A stretch of 8,981 bases of DNA from Pseudomonadota bacterium (GTDB lineage Bacteria; Pseudomonadota; Alphaproteobacteria; Acetobacterales; Acetobacteraceae). A program made the translations under genes and the position numbers. The DNA lies in assembly GCA_021807465.1 (NCBI GenBank), contig JAKBCX010000034.1, forward strand, positions 1 through 8,981. The letters are read 5' to 3'. Shown here piece after piece: positions 1-6,039 of this stretch. Under the pieces are notes generated by a model, which saw only the letters and a list, made by a program, of their open reading frames with translations, had not been told where the DNA came from and did not search any database. The number at the start of each line of letters is the position of its first letter. The first letter of the stretch is position 1.

Positions 1-478
1 CGTCGGATTTTTTGATCTCGACACGGGAGTCGAGGAGCAAGAACACGCGGGAGAGGTTGGGGCGGCCGCGCAAATAATCCAGCATCAGCCCCTGCCAGTC
101 ACGCTTGATGGCTTGCGGGGCCTCGGCATAGCCGTAGCCGGGCATGTCCACCAGCACCAAGGGCGCGGCCTGGCAGGCGAAGAAATTGAGCTGGCGCGTG
201 CGGCCGGGCTGATGCGAGACGCGCGCCAGCGCCTTACGCCCGGTGAGCGCATTCAGCAGTGACGATTTGCCCACATTGGACCGGCCCGCGAAGGCAATTT
301 CCACGCCACGTGGTTCAGGCAAGCCTTCCAGCGTTTGCGCCGCGTAGAAAAACTCGCAACCGCTGGCAAACAGCTTACGCCCAGCTTCGAACGCCTCCGG
401 CGTAGGGCCGGAGGCGGCGAAGTTCAGGCCTTGGCCGGCACCGTCTTTTTCGGCGCCGCTTGGCGCATGATGAGCCAT
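1..478 (-). CDS. engB: Ribosome biogenesis GTP-binding protein EngB (YsxC/YihA), C-terminus missing
   Basis: TRAFAC-class GTPase that, from family knowledge, assists late assembly of the large ribosomal subunit. About 159 residues are visible and the gene runs off the left edge. The P-loop GRSNVGKSS is at residues 65-73, followed by the switch-I segment GRTRQLNFF and the G3 motif DMPG at 111-114 within the family-typical DMPGYGYAEAP. The G4 (T/NKxD) and G5 motifs fall outside the window. The start is the ATG at 478, inside the 3' end of yidC in another frame. No in-frame ATG, GTG or TTG was found between it and the conserved region, and a GGGG stretch lies 5 bases upstream as a possible ribosome binding site. 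It is the last visible gene of the rpmH-rnpA-yidD-yidC-engB run, so it is probably co-transcribed with translation linked to yidC. Identity is secure; the start is likely. Confidence 0.95.
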   Translation of the reverse strand, partial: MAHHAPSGAEKDGAGQGLNFAASGPTPEAFEAGRKLFASGCEFFYAAQTLEGLPEPRGVEIAFAGRSNVGKSSLLNALTGRKALARVSHQPGRTRQLNFFACQAAPLVLVDMPGYGYAEAPQAIKRDWQGLMLDYLRGRPNLSRVFLLLDSRVEIKKSD

Positions 479-2154
479 TGTTGCCCCACGGAGAGAAGGT
501 TGTTCCAAGCCCAGTAAAGCACCAGGCCGGCCGGCGAGCGTGCCAGCATGAAAGTGAAGATGAACGGCATGAACTGGAACATGCGCGCCTGGGCCGGGTC
601 TGCCGGGGCCGGGTTGAGCTTTTGCTGCAGATACATGGTGAAGCCCATGATGAGCGGCAGGGCGCCCACATGCAGCAGCGGTGAAATAACCATCGGATCC
701 CACGGGATGAGGCCAAACAGGTTGAAGATGTTGGTCGGGTCCGGCGCCGAAAGGTCGTGAATCCAGCCATAGAAAGGCGCCTGGCGCATCTCGATGGTGA
801 TGAAGATGACCTTATAGAGCGAGAAAAAGACCGGGATTTGCAGCAGCATGGGCAGGCAGCCCGAGGCGGGGTTAATCTTCTCCGTCTTGTAAAGCTCCAT
901 CGTGGCCTGCTGCAGCTTCACGTTATCGTCCTTGAACTGCTCGCGCAGCGCGGCGATTTTGGGCTGCACGCCCTTCATACGCGCCATGGAGCGGTAGGAA
1001 TAGCTGGCCAGCGGGAAGAAGAGCAGCTTGATGCCAACCGTGAAGATAAGAATGGCCAAACCGAAATTACCGGTAAGGCTGTTGAGGTAATCCAGCGCGA
1101 AGAAGATGGGCTTGGTAAGGACGTAGAGCATACCAAAATCCACCGCCTTGTAGAAATTGGGGATATGGTATTCGCGCTGATAGCCATCCAGAACCTTCAC
1201 CACCTTGGCGCCAGTGAAGAGGTGCGAGGTGAACGCCGCACTGCCGCCAGGGGCCGCGGTAACGGGGTTGGCGGTTATGAAACTGGTTTGGTACGCGCTG
1301 CCATCGCCATCCTTCACCGTGCCATAGCTCATGGTGGCGTGCATGGCGGCGCTCTGCTCGGGGGCCACGGCGGTCAGCCAGTATTTATCGGTAATGCCGG
1401 CCCAGCCGCCGGGGCCGGAGGCTTTGAAAGCACCGCCGCCGGGGACGTGCTCACCGTCGCTCTTCAAGGTTTTATACGATTCCTGCTTCAGCGTGCCGTT
1501 GAACACGCCGAGCGGGCCGTCGAACAGCACCCAGCTCGTCTCTTCCTTGGGCTTATAGTCGCGCACTACGCGCGACCACGGATAGAGCGCAACCGGCGCG
1601 CTGGTGTTGTTGATGACGTTCTGGCGGACGGTGAACATGTATTTGTCGTCCACCGAGAGCAGAAGCTGGAAAATAAGGCCCTGGCCGTTATCCCAGGAGA
1701 GGGTAACGGGCGAGGACGGGGTGAGGGTTTGCGCCGAAGGGGTCCAGACCGTGGAATCGGCCGGCACCTTGATGCCCGGCCCGGCGGACCAGCCGAATTG
1801 CGCGTAAGTGGGGGTAGGGCCGCCACGGCGGCCGAGAATCTGCACCAGCGGGGAGTCCGGCTTGATGGTCTCGTGGTAGCTGGTGAGGGTGATGTCGTCG
1901 AAAATCGCGCCCGTGAGACCGATGCTGCCCGTCATCAGCGGTGCATTAACGGCCAAGCGCGGGCCGGGGGGCGGCACTTCGGCGCCTGCGGCCGCGCCAG
2001 GGGCTGCCCCCGGCGCCGTGGTTTGCGCGGTGTGGGTGGTTTGCACCGTTTGCGGCTGCTGCGGGTGGGGGAAGAATTTATCCTGGATGAAGGTGAATAT
2101 CCCCAGCACGGCAAAGGAAAACACGAGAGCGATGAGCAGGCGCTTCTGGTCCAT
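424..2154 (-). CDS. yidC: Membrane protein insertase YidC
   Basis: Inner-membrane insertase of the YidC/Oxa1/Alb3 family, which inserts membrane proteins alone or with SecYEG. The product is 576 residues. An N-terminal transmembrane helix (about residues 6-24, after MDQKRLLIAL) leads to a Pro/Ala-rich linker and a large periplasmic domain (about 60-340). The conserved C-terminal insertase core follows, with blocks such as YVLTKPIFFALDYL, RSMARMKGVQPKI, EKINPASGCLPMLLQIPVFF and a last hydrophobic helix ending GLVLYWAWNNLLS. Lys376 sits where E. coli YidC has the groove Arg366, aligned by the following F/Y-P-L. The frame is open further upstream, but the ATG at 2154 gives the normal N-terminus, and upstream sequence overlaps yidD. 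AAGGA lies 12 bases before this ATG, inside the yidD tail, so translation may be coupled. The 3' end overlaps engB by 55 bases. Confidence 0.97.
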   Translation of the reverse strand: MDQKRLLIALVFSFAVLGIFTFIQDKFFPHPQQPQTVQTTHTAQTTAPGAAPGAAAGAEVPPPGPRLAVNAPLMTGSIGLTGAIFDDITLTSYHETIKPDSPLVQILGRRGGPTPTYAQFGWSAGPGIKVPADSTVWTPSAQTLTPSSPVTLSWDNGQGLIFQLLLSVDDKYMFTVRQNVINNTSAPVALYPWSRVVRDYKPKEETSWVLFDGPLGVFNGTLKQESYKTLKSDGEHVPGGGAFKASGPGGWAGITDKYWLTAVAPEQSAAMHATMSYGTVKDGDGSAYQTSFITANPVTAAPGGSAAFTSHLFTGAKVVKVLDGYQREYHIPNFYKAVDFGMLYVLTKPIFFALDYLNSLTGNFGLAILIFTVGIKLLFFPLASYSYRSMARMKGVQPKIAALREQFKDDNVKLQQATMELYKTEKINPASGCLPMLLQIPVFFSLYKVIFITIEMRQAPFYGWIHDLSAPDPTNIFNLFGLIPWDPMVISPLLHVGALPLIMGFTMYLQQKLNPAPADPAQARMFQFMPFIFTFMLARSPAGLVLYWAWNNLLSVGQQWLIMRQAAPKKTVPAKA

Positions 2155-2159
2155 GAAAT

Positions 2160-2405
2160 TCAGGAATCCTTGGCTGGATGAGTGGGGGTGGGCACCGGGT
2201 CGTAACCGCCCGGGTTGAAAGGGTGGCAGCGCAATATGCGCCGCGCCGCCAGCGCGCTGCCGCGCAGCGCGCCATGTGTGGCCAGCGCCTCGCGCGCATA
2301 GGCGCTGCAGGAAGGGTAGAAACGGCAATTCGCGCCGATGACCGGACGCAAGGTGAGCTCATACACGCGCACGGCGCCGGAGAGCATATAGGCGGCTGGG
2401 CTCAT
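2160..2405 (-). CDS. yidD: Membrane protein insertion efficiency factor YidD
   Basis: Small membrane-associated protein (81 residues) that in E. coli aids YidC-dependent insertion. The family signature [15 protein letters not shown] is present in the middle third, with the N-terminal amphipathic stretch ([16 protein letters not shown]) and the typical [12 protein letters not shown] tail. The length is normal for the family. The start ATG overlaps the rnpA stop (ATGA, 2402-2405), and GAGG lies 7 bases upstream. Its stop is 5 bases before the yidC start. The order rnpA-yidD-yidC is the classical arrangement, which supports the call strongly. Confidence 0.96.
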   Translation of the reverse strand: MSPAAYMLSGAVRVYELTLRPVIGANCRFYPSCSAYAREALATHGALRGSALAARRILRCHPFNPGGYDPVPTPTHPAKDS

Positions 2406-2740
2406 GGCACGGCCTCGTGCAGCGCGGCGGCAAGGTGGCGGCGGAGCTTGGCGAAATCCATCGTGCCGGTTTCACGCCTTGCCACCAGCACGAACTCGGC
2501 GGCCAGGCCTGGCCGCTCGGCCAAAACAAGGCGCGCCGCCTCGCGCAGCCGGCGCTTGGCACGGTTACGCGTGACGGCGTTGCCGAGTTTTTTGGTGGCA
2601 GTGAAGCCAAGCCTCAATTCCGGCGCGGCAGTAACGGCCTGGAGCAGAAACCCAGGGCGGACGAGTTTGCGCCCCTGCGCCGCGAGGCGGAGGAAGTCAG
2701 CCCGCTTTTGCAGGCGCTTGGGCAGGGTTTGCCCGGCCAT
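2402..2740 (-). CDS. rnpA: Ribonuclease P protein component
   Basis: Basic protein subunit of RNase P, which binds the catalytic RNA and helps mature tRNA 5' ends. The product is 112 residues. It opens [19 protein letters not shown], has the central strand [19 protein letters not shown], and carries the signature [10 protein letters not shown] at about 58-67 (RNR at 58-60). The frame is open up to 2857, but the ATG at 2740 has GGGAG 5 bases upstream and gives a family-like N-terminus starting just before the conserved L-x-x-R-x-D-F. The longer version would overlap rpmH. It lies 28 bases after the rpmH stop and overlaps yidD by 4 bases. The visible gene is intact. Confidence 0.96.
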   Translation of the reverse strand: MAGQTLPKRLQKRADFLRLAAQGRKLVRPGFLLQAVTAAPELRLGFTATKKLGNAVTRNRAKRRLREAARLVLAERPGLAAEFVLVARRETGTMDFAKLRRHLAAALHEAVP

Positions 2741-2768
2741 GGCCGCTCCCGCGCCGCCCTGCGCGGGC

Positions 2769-2903
2769 TTAGGCGGAGAGCTTGGCGCGGCCCTTGGCCC
2801 GGCGGTTGGCCAGAACCTTGCGGCCGCCGACCGTCGCCATGCGGGCGCGGAAGCCATGCCGGCGCTTGCGGACGAGTTTGGAAGGTTGATAGGTCCGTTT
2901 CAC
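2769..2903 (-). CDS. rpmH: 50S ribosomal protein L34, GTG start
   Basis: Very basic 44-residue protein of the large ribosomal subunit. The sequence begins (M)[18 protein letters not shown] and ends [13 protein letters not shown], which is the complete L34 pattern. The start codon is GTG at 2903; no ATG occurs at the family start position. GGAG lies 8 bases upstream. An open frame continues to 3146, but nothing upstream of the GTG resembles L34. This is the first gene of the minus-strand operon and is followed by rnpA after 28 bases. A promoter and hairpin are described separately. Confidence 0.97.
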   Translation of the reverse strand: MKRTYQPSKLVRKRRHGFRARMATVGGRKVLANRRAKGRAKLSA

Positions 2904-2942
2904 GGTATTCACTCCGGCATAAATAAAGACAAACAGGAACAT

Positions 2943-2962
2943 CCCGGCGGTTACCCGCCGGG
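2943..2962 (-). promoter_or_regulatory. Stem-loop in the rpmH leader
   Basis: A perfect 8-bp inverted repeat (CCCGGCGG / CCGCCGGG) encloses a 4-base loop. On the minus strand it is followed by T-rich sequence down to the rpmH ribosome binding site. If the promoter at 2975-3004 is right, the hairpin lies within the first ten or so bases of the transcript. It could protect the mRNA 5' end, act as an attenuator, or bind a regulator. The T-tract is interrupted, so it is not a convincing intrinsic terminator. The structure is seen directly; the role is inferred. Confidence 0.55.
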
Positions 2963-2974
2963 CAGCGTTGCCGG

Positions 2975-3004
2975 GGTATAGGCGGGGTAGGCGCGCGCCG
3001 TCAA
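2975..3004 (-). promoter_or_regulatory. Sigma70-like promoter for the rpmH operon
   Basis: Read on the minus strand, a -35 box TTGACG (2999-3004, five of six consensus bases) and a -10 box TATACC (2975-2980, four of six) are separated by 18 bases. Transcription would start near 2968, leaving a leader of about 65 bases before the rpmH GTG. It sits in the 163-bp gap between rpmH and the divergent gene at 3067. No equally good promoter was seen there for the plus strand. Confidence 0.5.
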
Positions 3005-3066
3005 TGCGGGGATTGGCTGGTTTTTCCTGCCATGCTGGGATGGCGGGGCCAGAACGGAGAAATACC

Positions 3067-3510
3067 ATGACCAATGCGTATGAAAATTTCACCGCCAGCC
3101 AGAAGGATGTTGTGGCGGCGCTGCGGCAGATGAGCACCGCCGCCACCGCGCAGGGGTTGGAGAAAGATTTGGTGGAATTGGTGAAAATCCGTGCCTCCCA
3201 GATAAATGGCTGCGCGTTTTGCCTGCAATTTCACCTTAAACTGGCGCGGCAGTTAGGGGTGGAAGAGCGCAAATTGGGGCTGGTGGCGGCATGGCGCGAT
3301 TCGGGCGCGTTCTCGGCGCGCGAGATGGCGGCGCTGGCATATGCCGAGCGGCTGACACAGCTTGCGAACCATCATCTGGCCCCGCAAGACCGGCCCGTGG
3401 CGGGCGATGTTTTCTCCGCCGGAGAGATTGAGCATCTGACCATCGCCATTGCCACCATTAATGCCTGGAACCGCATTGCGGCGGCGCTACATTTCGCGCC
3501 AGCGCCTTGA
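3067..3510 (+). CDS. Carboxymuconolactone decarboxylase / AhpD-like protein
   Basis: A 147-residue all-helical protein of the CMD/AhpD superfamily. The core motif is C49-x-x-C52-x-x-x-H56 inside [18 protein letters not shown], preceded by Glu37 in a [12 protein letters not shown] helix. This matches the redox-active Cys pair and His of alkylhydroperoxidase-type members, so a peroxidase or thiol redox role is likely; the substrate cannot be read from sequence. The C-terminal half ([18 protein letters not shown]) is also family-typical. The ATG at 3067 has GGAGA 6 bases upstream; the longer open frame back to 2968 lacks family similarity. It is divergent from rpmH, and 42 bases separate it from the phospholipase gene, suggesting one transcript. 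Confidence 0.88.
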   Translation: MTNAYENFTASQKDVVAALRQMSTAATAQGLEKDLVELVKIRASQINGCAFCLQFHLKLARQLGVEERKLGLVAAWRDSGAFSAREMAALAYAERLTQLANHHLAPQDRPVAGDVFSAGEIEHLTIAIATINAWNRIAAALHFAPAP

Positions 3511-3552
3511 AAGTGCTTGCTCTTAAACGAAACTGGGGGCAGCTTAGGCCTT

Positions 3553-4479
3553 ATGGTTTCCACCGCCCCTAAACCCCGCATTGTGCTGGCGCTGCAAGGC
3601 GGGGGTGCGCATGGGGCGTTTAGCTGGGGGGTGCTGGACCGGCTGTTTGAAGCGGAAACGCCCTTTAGCGCGGTGAGCGGTGTTTCGTCGGGCGCCATGG
3701 TGGCGGCCATGGCGGTGCAAGGCTTTGTGCGCGGCGGGCATAAGGGCGCGCGCAAGGCCATGGCGCAGCTTTGGGAGCGTGTGGCGGCAGGGCCAGGGTT
3801 TGGCAGCGCCCTGCCAGACACACCGCTGGACTGGATGTGGGGTAAAGGGCTGGAGCTGGGCAATGAGCTGGCCATGACCGGCCTGACCCACGCTCTGCGG
3901 CTGTTCAACCCGGGCCTGTTGAACCCGCTGGGGCAGAACCCGCTGGCGCCGCTGCTGAAGGAAATGCTGGATGTGGACGCGCTGCGCGCGCCTGAGGCGC
4001 CACGGCTATATGTGGGCGCCACCGATGTGGAATCGGGCGCGGCAAAGGTTTTTACCAACCACGAGATTGGCGTGCGGCATTTACTGGCCTCGGCCTGTAT
4101 TCCAATGATGTTTCCCACCATCGAGATAAACGGGCGGCATTACTGGGATGGCGGCTATAGCTGCAACCCGCCGCTGGCCCCAGTGCTCAGCCCGCGGCCA
4201 GAACGGGTGATTCTGGTGCGCGCCCAGCCGCGCCAGCGCAAGGGCGTGCCAAGCAGCACCGTGGATATTGTGCACAGGCTGCACGAGCTGGCATTTCAGG
4301 CGCCGCTGGAAGCCGAGCTATCGCTGCTGCCGCGCCACACCAGGCTGACCGATATTTCCGCCGACGAGGCGCTGGCGCACCGGCCGTTATCGTCCAAAAC
4401 CAATACGGAAAAGGGCTTCCTCGACGATTTGTTCCTGGCCGGGCGGACAGCCGCAGAAGCCGCGCTGCAGCTTGCATGA
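3553..4479 (+). CDS. Patatin-like phospholipase / acyl hydrolase
   Basis: Cytoplasmic-type patatin-family serine hydrolase of 308 residues, expected to use a Ser-Asp dyad to cleave acyl esters. The oxyanion-hole motif GGGAHG is at residues 16-21, the nucleophile elbow G43-V-S45-S-G47 lies in AVSGVSSGAMVAAM, and the catalytic Asp is in D199-G-G. All required residues are therefore present. No signal peptide or membrane helix is visible. The remaining C-terminal part (VDIVHRLHELAFQAPLEAEL) resembles long alphaproteobacterial patatins. The ATG at 3553 was chosen; a TTG at 3517 would add 12 non-conserved residues. Neither start has a strong ribosome binding site. The stop overlaps the next gene's ATG (ATGA at 4476-4479), so the two are translationally coupled. 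The lipid substrate is unknown. Confidence 0.9.
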   Translation: MVSTAPKPRIVLALQGGGAHGAFSWGVLDRLFEAETPFSAVSGVSSGAMVAAMAVQGFVRGGHKGARKAMAQLWERVAAGPGFGSALPDTPLDWMWGKGLELGNELAMTGLTHALRLFNPGLLNPLGQNPLAPLLKEMLDVDALRAPEAPRLYVGATDVESGAAKVFTNHEIGVRHLLASACIPMMFPTIEINGRHYWDGGYSCNPPLAPVLSPRPERVILVRAQPRQRKGVPSSTVDIVHRLHELAFQAPLEAELSLLPRHTRLTDISADEALAHRPLSSKTNTEKGFLDDLFLAGRTAAEAALQLA

Positions 4480-5888
4480 ACCCGGCCCGCCGCAAACGGC
4501 AGCGCTTCGACCTGTTCGGGGATTCGCTTTCAGGGCGCGTGCTATGGGTAACCGTGGCGGTGATTCTGGGCATCGAGCTGATGGTGCTGCTGCCGGGGCT
4601 GGGCAGGCTGCGCAATGACTGGATGTGGGAGCGCATTCATAAGGCGGAATTGCTCATCTACATGCCAGTGGCAACCGGCACGCCGGTGGATCCGGCCCTT
4701 TACGGGCAAATGCTGCAAAAGGCGGGGGTTTCCAGCATAGACTTTCAGGTGCCAGGCCAGCCCGCATTGCAGTTGCAAAGCGGGGCGGCACAGGCAAGGC
4801 CGGCGCAGATTATCGACATAAACGAAGAAAGCATCGGCTACGGCACCTGGCGCGCTTTGGCACGCATTGCCGGGCACGGCGCGCCGGCGGTGGATATACG
4901 CGCACCATCCAGCCTGGCGCCGGACTCGGCGATAGAGGTGCAGGCCGATGCCGGGCCACTGACCCAGGAGCTGCGCAGCGATGCGGCGCATGTGCTGACA
5001 CTTACCGTGATTGTGGCGCTGATTACCGGGCTGCTGGTATTCGCGGTGCTGGACAAGCTGCTGGTGCGGCCGATGCGGGTGATTACCACCTCCATCATCA
5101 ATTTCCGCGAAGACCCGGAACAAGACGAGGCCTCGGACCTGGCATGGCTGGCGGCGCGGCCGGAGGATGATATTTCGACCGCGGCGCGCGAGCTGAAAAT
5201 TATGCAGGATGAGATGCGCGCGGCCTTGTGGCGCAATGCGCGCCTGGCCGCCGTGGGCACATCCGTGGCCAAGATCAGCCATGATTTGCGCAACATCCTT
5301 TCCACCGCCCTGCTGGTGGCCGACCGGCTGCAAAGCGTGGACGACCCGACCGTGCAGCGCGCCACGCGTACCTTTATTCCCGCCGTGGAACGCGCGGCGC
5401 AGCTTGTAACGCGCACGGTGGATTTCGCCCGCGAGGGGCCGCCGCCCATCACCCGCACAGCCGTGGCGCTGAACGAGGTGGCGGAGGAAGCGATCTCGGT
5501 GGTACGGCCGCTGGACCCGGATGTGCGCTTTGCCAATGAAGTGCCCGAGGCGCTGGTGCTGCCGCTGGACCGCGCGCAGATTTACCGCGTGCTGGTGAAT
5601 TTGATGAAGAACGCAGCCGAGGCCGGTGCCAGAACCATAAGGCTTTATACAGACCGCGAAGGCTCGGTGACACAGTTGCGCGTGGCCGATGACGGGCCGG
5701 GATTGCCGCTGCGCGTGCAGGATAATCTGTTCAAGCCCTTTACCAGCTCTGGCCGTTATGGCGGCACTGGGCTGGGGCTGGCCATCGCGCGCGACCTGAT
5801 TCGTGCCCATGGCGGCGATTTGGTGCTGGAGCAGACCGGGCCGCGCGGGACGGTGTTTTGCATGGACCTGCCAGCCAGCGATACATAA
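4476..5888 (+). CDS. Membrane sensor histidine kinase, orphan
   Basis: 470-residue two-component sensor kinase. Transmembrane helix 1 is at about 21-40, a roughly 130-residue periplasmic sensing region follows, and helix 2 is at about 173-194. A HAMP-like segment starting RPMRVITTSI comes next, then the dimerisation/phosphoacceptor helix with H-box KISHDLRNIL (phosphoacceptor His269). The ATPase domain has the N-box NLMKN at 375-379, G1 DDGPG at about 405-409, F-box LFKPFTSS and G2 GGTGLGLAIA from 429. All catalytic boxes are intact. The periplasmic region matches no domain I recognise, so the signal is unknown. The start is fixed by the ATGA overlap with the phospholipase gene. No response regulator is present in the window; the following gene is sulfate-assimilation related and 151 bases away. 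Confidence 0.93.
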   Translation: MNPARRKRQRFDLFGDSLSGRVLWVTVAVILGIELMVLLPGLGRLRNDWMWERIHKAELLIYMPVATGTPVDPALYGQMLQKAGVSSIDFQVPGQPALQLQSGAAQARPAQIIDINEESIGYGTWRALARIAGHGAPAVDIRAPSSLAPDSAIEVQADAGPLTQELRSDAAHVLTLTVIVALITGLLVFAVLDKLLVRPMRVITTSIINFREDPEQDEASDLAWLAARPEDDISTAARELKIMQDEMRAALWRNARLAAVGTSVAKISHDLRNILSTALLVADRLQSVDDPTVQRATRTFIPAVERAAQLVTRTVDFAREGPPPITRTAVALNEVAEEAISVVRPLDPDVRFANEVPEALVLPLDRAQIYRVLVNLMKNAAEAGARTIRLYTDREGSVTQLRVADDGPGLPLRVQDNLFKPFTSSGRYGGTGLGLAIARDLIRAHGGDLVLEQTGPRGTVFCMDLPASDT

Positions 5889-5944
5889 GTCTACAAAACA
5901 ACTAGATAAATCGCGGTTTTGCTTTGCTGGAAATGGCGCTGGGG

Positions 5945-5959
5945 GACAAAATTTTTGTC
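5945..5959. promoter_or_regulatory. Perfect 15-bp palindrome, putative operator
   Basis: GACAAAA and TTTTGTC are exact reverse complements around one central T. The spacing and symmetry fit a homodimeric regulator site. It lies 81 bases before the cysG-like ATG. A CysB/LysR-type or metal/iron-sulfur regulator would be plausible from context, but the sequence matches no consensus I can name with confidence. Confidence 0.4.
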
Positions 5960-5967
5960 TGAAGGAC

Positions 5968-6004
5968 GCGGCGGAAAGGAGAAACTCTTTATTTTTACCG
6001 CCGC
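5968..6004 (+). promoter_or_regulatory. Nested hairpin with T-rich right side
   Basis: The outer stem GCGGCGG (5968-5974) pairs with CCGCCGC (5998-6004). Inside it, AAAG-G-AG (5975-5981) pairs with CTCTTT (5985-5990) with one bulged G and an AAA loop, followed by TATTTTTA. The inner hairpin plus T-run resembles a weak terminator for the kinase operon, and the outer stem could compete with it. Either a terminator or an attenuator-like leader is possible; both are inference. Confidence 0.3.
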
Positions 6005-6039
6005 ATTGCATCGCGGGAAAAAAACCTATTCTTGGTAGC

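Larger units (their letters stand above)
5889..6039. promoter_or_regulatory. AT-richer gap upstream of the siroheme/cysH genes
   Basis: This 151-bp gap separates the kinase gene from the cysG-like gene and should contain the latter's promoter. It holds a 15-bp palindrome and a nested hairpin (listed separately). Candidate promoter pairs are weak: TTGCAT (5858-5863, inside the kinase gene) with TACATA (5882-5887) at 18 bases, or TTGCAT (6006-6011) with TATTCT (6027-6032) at 15 bases. The second would give a nearly leaderless mRNA. No clear ribosome binding site precedes the ATG at 6040. Confidence 0.4.

Noticed and set aside
757..2181. 474-codon open frame on the plus strand opposite yidC
   Set aside because: It lies fully antisense to a clearly recognised YidC, its product is rich in His, Arg and Gly with no family motif, and it is explained by GC-rich codon bias.
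2178..2981. 267-codon plus-strand open frame across yidD, rnpA and rpmH
   Set aside because: Three recognisable conserved genes occupy the other strand; no domain is visible in this product.
2904..3066. Replication origin near rpmH
   Set aside because: dnaA is not adjacent and no DnaA-box-like TTATCCACA sequence was seen; in alphaproteobacteria the origin is usually elsewhere.
2769..3146. N-terminally extended L34 (125 residues)
   Set aside because: Residues upstream of the GTG do not resemble L34, would cover the promoter region, and overlap the divergent AhpD-like gene.
3517..3552. TTG start adding 12 residues to the patatin-like protein
   Set aside because: The extra residues are not family-like and the TTG lacks a good ribosome binding site; the ATG at 3553 is preferred.
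3372..4121. 249-codon minus-strand open frame opposite the patatin gene
   Set aside because: It is Ser/Pro/Ala-rich without motifs and spans the junction of two well-supported plus-strand genes.
5899..5921. Weak inverted repeat just after the kinase stop (CAAAAC...GTTTTG)
   Set aside because: A 6-bp AT-rich stem with a long loop and no T-tract; expected by chance in this AT-richer gap.
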